Of a stretch of 64,000 nt of DNA, positions 1 to 6,347 are shown in pieces. Below the pieces are notes generated by a model. It was not told the origin of the DNA. It ran no database searches and saw only the letters and a list, made by a program, of their open reading frames with translations. This stretch comes from Candidatus Cibiobacter qucibialis (GTDB lineage Bacteria > Bacillota > Clostridia > Oscillospirales > Ruminococcaceae): the NCBI GenBank assembly GCA_004000625.1, contig SAUS01000002.1, positions 1 through 64,000 on the forward strand, written 5' to 3'. The stretch's first letter is position 1, and every line of letters starts with the position of its first letter. Position numbers and translations under genes: made by a program.

Positions 1-16
1 GAAAGGGGGATTTTCC

Positions 17-193
17 ATGACCGAACACGAAAAGTATCAAGAACATATCCGGCATACACACGATGCCTTTTGCAAGACCGTTATTCGCCACGCTGCCATA
101 GACGCAGCCCGGAGCATACGCAGCCGCCGCAAGCGGGAAATCTCGCTTGAATATTACTTCTTTATCACACATAAGCAAAAAGCGCTGGCATGA
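17..193 (+). pseudogene. Truncated sigma-70-like protein of a conjugative element
   Basis: A 58-residue reading frame beginning ATG at 17, with an upstream purine-rich stretch (gaaaggggg) that could serve as its ribosome site. The sequence resembles the N-terminal part of the small sigma-70-like/helix-turn-helix proteins carried by Firmicute conjugative transposons: a helix ending FCKTVIRHAAIDAARS and then a basic stretch leading into EISLEYYF. Family members normally continue for another 60-100 residues with a region 4 DNA-binding fold; here the frame stops at 193 after THKQKALA. It is most likely a remnant left by an integrative element. Family assignment is by recalled similarity only. Confidence 0.5.
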
Positions 194-361
194 AGTGCAT
201 CGGGCGCAAAATTCCAGCCATCCTCACCCTCAATACGGTTATAAAGTTATAAGCAGCCTGAAGGCATTGCCGCACATGGTGCAGGGAGGGTTTTTAAGCG
301 ATTTAAGGAGATTTAGAGATAGGAATGGGGCGATGGGCAGAATGTTTAAGCCAAACACGTA

Positions 362-389
362 ATTTCGCTAAAGCTCGGTTTAGCGAAAT
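362..389. repeat. Perfect 11-bp inverted repeat hairpin
   Basis: ATTTCGCTAAA at 362-372 is repeated inverted at 379-389 with a 6-base spacer. It lies in the gene-poor stretch 194-484, which otherwise shows only decayed mobile-element sequence. No run of T follows, so it is not a clear terminator; it could be an end or recognition site of a lost element. Confidence 0.5.
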
Positions 390-484
390 ATAGAGGAGAG
401 ACAGAACAATCATCTTTATCACACGAATTGCACTACTACTAAAAAGCGCAGAATCCACTGTCGCCATCGAACCAATAACACCGT

Positions 485-652
485 GGACTGCTCAAAAGTG
501 AGCTGCTGTATTTGCAGGAGTTCCGCTCCATGGAACACTTCAAGCAGGAACTCGTTGCATATCTGGATTACTACAACAACCGCCGCATCAAGGCAAAGTT
601 AAAGGGCTTGCCGCCTGCAATTCACAGACAGCAAGCCCTTTCAGCTGCTTGA
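485..652 (+). pseudogene. IS3-family transposase, C-terminal stub
   Basis: In the frame ending at the TGA of 650-652 the translation runs GLLKSELLYLQEF, then a DYYNNRR motif, then LPPAIHRQQAL. This is the typical end of the IS3/IS150-group transposase (OrfB, DDE integrase fold), including the terminal part of the catalytic core that contains the DYYNN signature. A stop codon in the same frame at 476-478 and the loss of all upstream domains show that only about 55 residues of a roughly 280-residue protein remain. The sequence just after it (about 670-700, ctagctttttggggtcactt) resembles an IS end. It cannot be functional. Confidence 0.75.
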
Positions 653-720
653 ACAATTTTTACTTCAAAATATTGTCTAGCTTTTTGGGGTCACTTCATT
701 TTTTGAACTGCACGGTATTT

Positions 721-1776
721 TTATCTGTTTGTCAGCTGACGCAGCTGGTTCAGGTCCTCCCGCGTATCCACATCCCTCAGTTCGGCATCGTTCCGGGCGG
801 ACATAAGGCGGACGGAACCGGGGTGGGCCCGCGCAACGGCATTGCCGCCGCGGCCATCCGGCAGGTGAAGCAGCTCCGAAAAATAATCCGCGCCGAACAG
901 CACTGGGCTGCCGGGGGTGCCATCGGCAGCGCACAGCCGCACAATGGCATCGGGGGCCGCTGCCAGCGCCAGTGCTTCCACACTTTGCTGCGTGAGCAGC
1001 GGCTGGTCCCCCGGCAGAAACAGGCAGCCGCGCAAAGCGGGCTTTTTCCCCAGCAATGCCGCCAGCCCCAGCCGGACCGTATCGCTGCGGTAGGGCTGCG
1101 CGTGGCGCAGAACGGGGACGCCCTGCGCGTTACAAAGCGCCTCAACCTCTTCCGAGCGGGTCACGACAATGCGGCAGGCCAGTAGCGGCAGGGCGGCTAG
1201 AGCCAGCGCATTGGCGATCAGCGGTGCACCGCAAAAATCCGCCATCAGCTTGTTTCCGCCGAACCTCCGCCCCAGCCCGGACGCCATGACCACGCAGCCG
1301 AGAGCGGGCGCGGGATCGTCCAAATCCACCACAAAGGCATCCTGCCGGGCGCGCAGTGCGGTTAAAAATGGGGTATCCTGCTTACGCACAATAGCGAGAA
1401 CGCGCTTTGCATCCAGCAGCGCTTCCACTGCCTGCCGGAATTCGGGGCAGCTATTTTCCAGGTAACCGAGTTCATCCAGCACCGCCCATTCGCTCTCCCC
1501 TGCCGCCATGCGGTGCAGGGCGGGTACTCCCAGCAGCAAAAAGCCGTCCGCCACGGGGCGCATCCGGTTTTCGCCTGGGGGCAGTGCCGGGTCAAAGCGG
1601 CCGATCACCGCTATTTTTCCGCCCACACTTTCTCGAATTTCCACACGGTCCGCAGGGTACGCTGCTGTGGTAATTTCCTGTGCCCCGGGGCAAAGCAATG
1701 GCACCAGCGCACGCAGCAGGGTGGTTTTTCCCGTACCGCGCCCGCCGGTCAACAGCAGGTGGCGCTTACCGCTCAC
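721..1776 (-). CDS. THEP1-type NTPase fused to MobA/MocA-like nucleotidyltransferase
   Basis: A 351-residue two-domain protein. Residues 1-155 form a small P-loop NTPase of the THEP1 type: Walker A GGRGTGKTT near residues 11-19 and a Walker B-like VLDELGYLE near 99-107. Residues 160-351 form a MobA/MocA-like NTP transferase with CVVMASGLGRRFGGNK as nucleotide-binding loop and FLPGDQPLL as the metal-site region. MocA enzymes attach CTP to molybdopterin for xanthine dehydrogenase-type enzymes, which fits the divergent hydroxylase genes at 5104-8626. I prefer the GTG at 1774-1776, which overlaps the upstream stop by 11 bases; the longer reading from 1866 would overlap the preceding gene by 101 bases. 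Cofactor and substrate are inferred. The gene ends next to the IS3 remnant. Confidence 0.75.
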   Translation of the reverse strand: MSGKRHLLLTGGRGTGKTTLLRALVPLLCPGAQEITTAAYPADRVEIRESVGGKIAVIGRFDPALPPGENRMRPVADGFLLLGVPALHRMAAGESEWAVLDELGYLENSCPEFRQAVEALLDAKRVLAIVRKQDTPFLTALRARQDAFVVDLDDPAPALGCVVMASGLGRRFGGNKLMADFCGAPLIANALALAALPLLACRIVVTRSEEVEALCNAQGVPVLRHAQPYRSDTVRLGLAALLGKKPALRGCLFLPGDQPLLTQQSVEALALAAAPDAIVRLCAADGTPGSPVLFGADYFSELLHLPDGRGGNAVARAHPGSVRLMSARNDAELRDVDTREDLNQLRQLTNR

Positions 1777-2107
1777 CCGGAAAGAACTTATAATAGAGCT
1801 CGCGGTCAGTCTGTACACAGGCATCACGGTAAGCCTCATACCTTTCCATAAAATTGCGGGCTTCATCCGTCAGGGTGCTGCCCCCGCCGCCGCGCCCGCC
1901 AATGGTTTTGCGGGTCAGCGCAAAGCCCAATTCTTTTTCTGCCCGCTTGACCATGCGCAGCGCTTTGGAGTAAGAAAGCCCCATGGCCTGTGCCGCCGCC
2001 CGCAGTGAGCCGGTCTCTTCAATCCGGTGCAGCAGGCGGCAGGGGCCTTCGCCAAAAAAGCGCTCGCCGATATCATCGCAGAGCATCACACGAATCTTCG
2101 GTTTCAT
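1766..2107 (-). CDS. ModE-like winged-helix regulator (DNA-binding domain only)
   Basis: 113 residues matching the N-terminal winged-helix domain of ModE/LysR-type regulators: GSLRAAAQAMGLSYSKALRMVK is the helix-turn-helix (about residues 33-54), then LGFALTRKTIGGRGGGGSTLT forms the wing. Full ModE proteins carry two molybdate-binding Mop/TOBE domains after this; here they are absent, as in several clostridial homologues. It lies 10 bases after the ATPase gene and overlaps the cofactor gene, so it belongs to the importer operon and probably controls molybdate-linked genes, including itself. How it would sense the metal without a TOBE domain is not visible. Confidence 0.8.
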   Translation of the reverse strand: MKPKIRVMLCDDIGERFFGEGPCRLLHRIEETGSLRAAAQAMGLSYSKALRMVKRAEKELGFALTRKTIGGRGGGGSTLTDEARNFMERYEAYRDACVQTDRELYYKFFPGER

Positions 2108-2117
2108 TTTTCTTTCC

Positions 2118-2900
2118 TCATAACGGCAGCAGCGCCAGCCGCACCCGGCCCGTGCGGTCGGTCACGGGCACCAGTTCCAGCGGGCCGTATACTGCTGCCA
2201 GCGCGGATTGCAGCGCTTCAACCGGGTCGGTTCTGGGGTACAGCATGGCTCCAACCTGCCCGTTTTGCAGCACGATCAGCGTATCGCACCAGTCCAGCAT
2301 CAGCATGGGGTCATGCAGGCAGATCAGCGCTGTTTTGCCGCTTGCATGCACAAATTCTGCCAGCAGCGCCGCCATATGGCTGCGGTTGGCAAGGTCCAGG
2401 GCGCTGTCCGGTTCATCCAGTAGCAGCAAAGGCGCATCCTCCACAAAGGTACGTGCCAGAATACAGAGCTGGCGTTCGCCGCCGCTCAGCGTCAGGTAGT
2501 CCTGCTCGGCTTTATCCGCCAGGCCTACTGTGCGCAGGGCTTCTTCCGCTGCCGCACACATGGCAGCGGTGGGGCTTTGCAGCACGCCAAGGCGGGGGTT
2601 GCAGCCCATCAGCACAACTTCCCGTGCAGACATGGACACCGAAATTCCGCTTTGCTGCGGGATGTAACTGACCGTTTGTGCCAGACACCTGGTAGAAAGG
2701 CTTTCCAGCGGCACACCATCCATCAGGCAGCACCCCGTATGGGGCAAAAGCCCGGCCACTGCGCGCAGCAGGGTGGTTTTTCCGCTGCCGTTCACCCCCA
2801 ATATTCCCACCAGCTGGCCGGGGGTATCTATCGTAAAATGAACATTTTGCAGGATGTTCTTATCGCCAAGACGGACGGCCAGATTCTCCACAGTGAACAT
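2118..2900 (-). CDS. ABC importer ATPase (BtuD/FecE type), probable molybdate uptake
   Basis: 260 residues with all ABC motifs in order: Walker A GVNGSGKTT (about 34-42), a Q-loop in SYIPQQSG, signature LSGGERQL and Walker B LLLLDEPDSALD followed by the switch His in CLHDP. It would power the membrane partner encoded just upstream, whose stop overlaps this ATG by one base. BtuD/FecE-type importers carry iron-siderophores, heme, cobalamin, or molybdate/tungstate (the MolABC branch). The operon with a ModE-like protein and a MobA-like enzyme points to molybdate or tungstate. That substrate is an inference from context, not from the protein. Confidence 0.85.
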   Translation of the reverse strand: MFTVENLAVRLGDKNILQNVHFTIDTPGQLVGILGVNGSGKTTLLRAVAGLLPHTGCCLMDGVPLESLSTRCLAQTVSYIPQQSGISVSMSAREVVLMGCNPRLGVLQSPTAAMCAAAEEALRTVGLADKAEQDYLTLSGGERQLCILARTFVEDAPLLLLDEPDSALDLANRSHMAALLAEFVHASGKTALICLHDPMLMLDWCDTLIVLQNGQVGAMLYPRTDPVEALQSALAAVYGPLELVPVTDRTGRVRLALLPL

Positions 2901-3886
2901 TACCGCGTCTCCCTCCCCGGCTTTATAATAAGGTAGAGCAAAAACGGAACACCCAGCAGCGAGGTGAAGATACTGACCGGCAGTTCGGTTGCCGCCACCG
3001 TTTTGGCAATGGTATCCGCCGCCAGCAGCAGCGTGCTGCCCACCAGCCCGCTGAGCAGGCTGGTGGAGCGGCGGTTGTGCCCCGCCAGCAGCCGCGCACA
3101 GTGGGGGGCCAGCAGCCCGACAAAGCTGACCAGCCCAGTCACGCTGACAACCGCGGCCACCACCAGCGTTGCCAATGTCAGCAGCAGAAAACGCATCCGC
3201 CCCACCGGAACCCCCAGCAGCCGCGCTTCATCCTCTTCCACGGATAAAAGCATCGCCTGACGGTGCAAAGCAAAAATTACGGCGCAGCAGGAAATAACCA
3301 TTGGAACGGGGAACCACACCCGGCTTTGCGTTACCCCCGCCAGGCTGCCCATGATCCAATATTCAATGCTGGCCAGCTCTTTTTCCGGGTCAGCGGTCAG
3401 CTTTAGCAGCATCAAAAGAGTTTGCGCCAGCGCATGTACGGCAATGCCCGCCAGCACCAGGTTCATCTTGCTGCGCCCCGGCGCGGCGGCCGCCAAGCCA
3501 AGCGAGAGAAACACCGCTGCCAGCCCGCCCGCAAAGGCGCATACCGTGGTGCCCAGCGTGCCCGAAGAGACAAACAAGATGGCAAATGCCGCGCCAACGC
3601 TGGCCCCCGACGATACCCCAATGATATCCGGGCTTGCCAGTGGATTGCGGAAAACAGTCTGGTACACAAAGCCCGCCACGCCAAGACCGAACCCGCCCGC
3701 CAGCGCCATCACGGCACGGGGCAGGCGCAGTACCGTAAAGGTGCGCACTGCCATAGCGTCCCCCGCCAGCAGTGCCTGCAGGGTTATGGGATAACGGCCG
3801 AAATAAAGTGCCGCACCAAAGGCCATAAAAACGCAGAGCGTTGCGCCCAAAAGGCACAGCGCCGTGCGTTTGCGGTTATTATTCAT
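2900..3886 (-). CDS. FecCD/BtuC-type ABC permease
   Basis: A strongly hydrophobic protein of 328 residues with about ten membrane segments. It shows FecCD family hallmarks: LRLPRAVMALAGGFGLGVAG near the start, NPLASPDIIGVSSGA in the middle and GLVSFVGLLAPHCARLL near the end. The ATG at 3884-3886 is chosen because it overlaps the upstream binding-protein stop by only 8 bases and removes a non-hydrophobic 14-residue leader. It pairs with the ATPase at 2118-2900 and the lipoprotein at 3879-4970. Confidence 0.85.
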   Translation of the reverse strand: MNNNRKRTALCLLGATLCVFMAFGAALYFGRYPITLQALLAGDAMAVRTFTVLRLPRAVMALAGGFGLGVAGFVYQTVFRNPLASPDIIGVSSGASVGAAFAILFVSSGTLGTTVCAFAGGLAAVFLSLGLAAAAPGRSKMNLVLAGIAVHALAQTLLMLLKLTADPEKELASIEYWIMGSLAGVTQSRVWFPVPMVISCCAVIFALHRQAMLLSVEEDEARLLGVPVGRMRFLLLTLATLVVAAVVSVTGLVSFVGLLAPHCARLLAGHNRRSTSLLSGLVGSTLLLAADTIAKTVAATELPVSIFTSLLGVPFLLYLIIKPGRETR

Positions 3887-4970
3887 AAGATTCGGGGGTA
3901 AAGCCATAGAAGCTACCATAGAATTCATCGGCAGCGGCGTGGTAATACTCCTCGGTCACCTGCTCCGGGTGCAGCACGCTGGCAAGATAAACACTGCCAA
4001 GGAAGCTGGCCGGCACGGGGGAATCCACAGCCTCAACAGCGTGGGGCAGCTGGTAAACATGGCTCTCCTTGACGGCGGTGCAGTCCGCCAGGGCGGCATC
4101 GTTCAGAACAGAATCAACGTCATATTCAGCATCGGATGCCAGAATGATGTAATCGGGGTTCCAATCCAGGATCTGCTCATAGGAAACTTCGGCCCAGTAG
4201 GTATCTTCCACGCTGGCGGCGGCGTTTGTGCCGTTGGCGTTTTCGATCATCGTGTTCTGATACATGGCGGGGCCTGCGGTTTCCAACACGGAGCTGTTGC
4301 CTGCCAGGTAAACGCTGGGGGCATCGGTGCCGGCAACGGCTTCGGCCAGGGCGGCCAGGTTGCTGTCAATGGCCATTTCCAGCTCCTCGCCGCGGGCGGT
4401 GGTGTTGGTTGCCTGTGCCAGCAGCTCGATCGCGTCGAACAGGTCGGCCTGGTTTTCCGGCTTAACAGCCAGCACGGTCAGGCCCATTTCCTCCATCTGG
4501 GGGATGGAATCCTTGAGCTTGGCGGGCACGATGACAAGATCCGGGGCCAGCGCAGCGCAGCCTTCCAGGTCAAACTCTTTGGCGGTGCCAATGCTGGGCA
4601 GGGCCTGGATCTCCGGGGCGGACAGGCTGTAGATGTTGCGTTTGTCGGCTTTGGCTTCCACGCCAACCAGCTCGTTCTGCACGCCCAGCGCAATCAGCAG
4701 GCTGGTGGAAATGTAGTAGCCGCTGGCAAGGGTTTTGGGTTCTTCCTCAATGGTAACTTCGCGGCCCAGCTGGTCGGTAACGGTCAGCGGGTAGGTAACC
4801 GCCGTTTCGGCGGCAGGTTCTTCCGGTGCAGCAGTGGCTTCCGGGGCTGCGGTAGCCTCTACGGAAGCAGCCTCGCTGGCTGCGGTACTGCTGGCAGCAG
4901 CGGTGCTGCCGCAGGCTGTCAGTGCCATAGCGGCGGCCAGCAGCAGGGCGGTCATTTTGGTCATTTTCAT
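3879..4970 (-). CDS. Substrate-binding lipoprotein of the FecCD-type importer
   Basis: 363 residues with a signal peptide and lipobox (ALTAC, Cys20), an Ala/Glu/Ser-rich tether to about residue 58, then a Peripla_BP_2 (BtuF/FecB) fold opening VTDQLGREVTIEEEPKTL. It is the first gene of the minus-strand operon and would deliver substrate to the permease. The fold does not identify the ligand; the operon suggests molybdate or tungstate, with iron complexes or corrinoids the main alternatives. An extended -10 promoter and a palindrome lie just upstream. Confidence 0.8.
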   Translation of the reverse strand: MKMTKMTALLLAAAMALTACGSTAAASSTAASEAASVEATAAPEATAAPEEPAAETAVTYPLTVTDQLGREVTIEEEPKTLASGYYISTSLLIALGVQNELVGVEAKADKRNIYSLSAPEIQALPSIGTAKEFDLEGCAALAPDLVIVPAKLKDSIPQMEEMGLTVLAVKPENQADLFDAIELLAQATNTTARGEELEMAIDSNLAALAEAVAGTDAPSVYLAGNSSVLETAGPAMYQNTMIENANGTNAAASVEDTYWAEVSYEQILDWNPDYIILASDAEYDVDSVLNDAALADCTAVKESHVYQLPHAVEAVDSPVPASFLGSVYLASVLHPEQVTEEYYHAAADEFYGSFYGFTPESYE

Positions 4971-4997
4971 GTTTCTTACTTCCTTCTAAAACCAATA

Positions 4998-5027
4998 TTC
5001 CGTTGTGTTTTTCAAACAACAACGGAA
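4998..5027. promoter_or_regulatory. 9-bp inverted repeat at the start of the importer operon, candidate operator
   Basis: TTCCGTTGT at 4998-5006 and ACAACGGAA at 5019-5027 are perfect inverted arms separated by 12 bases. The right arm touches the -10 box of the minus-strand promoter at 5027-5032, so the palindrome covers the expected transcription start. That is a classic repressor position. The ModE-like protein of the same operon is the obvious candidate ligand, although the sequence is not the E. coli ModE consensus. Confidence 0.55.
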
Positions 5028-5035
5028 TTATAGCA
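5027..5035 (-). promoter_or_regulatory. Extended -10 promoter of the importer operon
   Basis: Read on the minus strand, TGCTATAAT is a perfect extended -10 element (TG-N-TATAAT) 57 bases upstream of the lipoprotein start. No good -35 box is seen 17 bases upstream, which is usual for extended -10 promoters. Confidence 0.5.
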
Positions 5036-5103
5036 GAATTTGTGGTAAAATAAAAGTGGTTATACACAAAAGTATGATTTTACCCAAAAACGGAGAGCAT
5101 TCT

Positions 5104-5877
5104 ATGATAACGATTCGAGAATATGCCCGCCCCGCCACACTGGAAGAAGCATGGCAGCTGAACCAGAAGCGCCCGAACCGGGTGCTGGGAGGGATGCTGT
5201 GGCTGAAAATGGAAAAAATCAGCGTTGGCACAGCCATTGACCTATCTGCGCTGGGGTTGGATACCATTGAAGAAACCGATACCGAATTTGCCATTGGCGC
5301 CATGGCAACGCTGCGCAGCCTGGAAACCCACGCCGCGCTGAACGCGGCCACCAACGGCGCCATGCGGGAGGCCGTGCGCCATATTGTGGGGGTGCAGTTC
5401 CGCAACTGCGCCACCGTGGGCGGCAGCGTGTACGGGCGGTTTGGCTTTTCAGACGTATTAACGCTGCTGCTGGCGCTGGACTGCGATGTGGAGCTGTACA
5501 AAGCAGGCCGGATGCCCATTGCACAGTTTGCCGCCCTGCCCTATGACCGTGATATTTTGACCCATGTTTACATAAAAAAGACGCCGGGGCTTGCAGTGCA
5601 TTACCAGTCTGTGCGGGCCACCCAGACGGACTTCCCGATTTTGACCTGCGCTGCTGCACGCACGGCGGATGGAGCCTACCGCTTTGCCATCGGTGCACGC
5701 CCCATGAAAGCCATGCTTGTCTGCCCCACGGCCGCTCCGGATGAGCTGCCCGCCGCCGTACAGGCTGCGGTGCCCACCGGCAGCAACCTGCGCGGCAGTG
5801 CCGCCTACCGCACCCATCTGGTGGGGGTGCTTGTCAAGCGTGCCGTACAGGCACTGGGGAACCTGGAGGTGCTCTGA
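5104..5877 (+). CDS. xdhB: Xanthine dehydrogenase-family FAD subunit
   Basis: 257 residues of the CO dehydrogenase/xanthine dehydrogenase flavoprotein family. VLGGMLWLKM corresponds to the first FAD contact and FRNCATVGGSVYGRFGFSD to the central FAD-binding loop, followed by a typical CO_deh_flav_C-like tail. It would pass electrons from the FeS subunit to NAD or another acceptor. The ATG at 5104 has a GGAG ribosome site 8 bases upstream. Its stop overlaps the next ATG by one base (TGATG). It is the first gene of a three-gene operon diverging from the molybdate-like importer. Confidence 0.88.
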   Translation: MITIREYARPATLEEAWQLNQKRPNRVLGGMLWLKMEKISVGTAIDLSALGLDTIEETDTEFAIGAMATLRSLETHAALNAATNGAMREAVRHIVGVQFRNCATVGGSVYGRFGFSDVLTLLLALDCDVELYKAGRMPIAQFAALPYDRDILTHVYIKKTPGLAVHYQSVRATQTDFPILTCAAARTADGAYRFAIGARPMKAMLVCPTAAPDELPAAVQAAVPTGSNLRGSAAYRTHLVGVLVKRAVQALGNLEVL

Positions 5878-6347
5878 TGCAAATTCATTTTACGTTGAAC
5901 CATAAAAAAACAGCTGCTGAGATCGCCCCCGATACCCTGCTGATTGATCTGGTGCGCTCTTTAGGCTGCAAAAGCGTCAAGCGCGGGTGCGAAACCGCCA
6001 ACTGCGGGCTGTGCACCGTGTTTTTGGACGAAAAGCCGGTGCTTTCCTGCTCTGTACTGGCGGCGCGGGTGGATGGCCGCAGCGTTACCACGCTGGAGGG
6101 CCTGCAGGAGGAAGCCGCTGAGTTCGGCGCGTTCATCGCTGACCAGGGGGCCGAGCAGTGCGGCTTCTGCAACCCCGGCTTTATCATGAATGCGCTGGCC
6201 CTTTTCCGCGAAAAACCCGACCCCAATGAGGAGGAGATCAAGGAATACCTTGCGGGCAACCTTTGCCGCTGCTCCGGGTACGAAGGCCAGCTGCGCGGGA
6301 TCCAGAACTTTTTGGCGTGGAAAAAATCAAAGGAGGCTGCCCAATGA
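5877..6347 (+). CDS. xdhC: Xanthine dehydrogenase-family 2Fe-2S subunit
   Basis: 156 residues with two FeS domains. The plant-ferredoxin-like cluster is bound by Cys38, Cys43, Cys46 and Cys58 (GCETANCGLC...LSC), and the helical domain cluster by Cys95, Cys98, Cys130 and Cys132 (QCGFCNPGFI...NLCRCSGY). All eight ligands are present, so both clusters should form. It links the molybdenum and FAD subunits, and its TGA overlaps the start of the large subunit (ATGA). The length is normal for the family. Confidence 0.92.
   Translation: MQIHFTLNHKKTAAEIAPDTLLIDLVRSLGCKSVKRGCETANCGLCTVFLDEKPVLSCSVLAARVDGRSVTTLEGLQEEAAEFGAFIADQGAEQCGFCNPGFIMNALALFREKPDPNEEEIKEYLAGNLCRCSGYEGQLRGIQNFLAWKKSKEAAQ

Noticed and set aside
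147..362. 71-codon frame in the left-end remnant region
   Set aside because: No ribosome site, no similarity, and it overlaps the better-supported sigma-like fragment.
2118..4970. Assignment of the importer at 2118-4970 to iron-siderophore uptake
   Set aside because: The protein family allows it, but the operon carries a ModE-like protein and a MobA-like enzyme and no iron regulator or siderophore gene. Kept only as an alternative.
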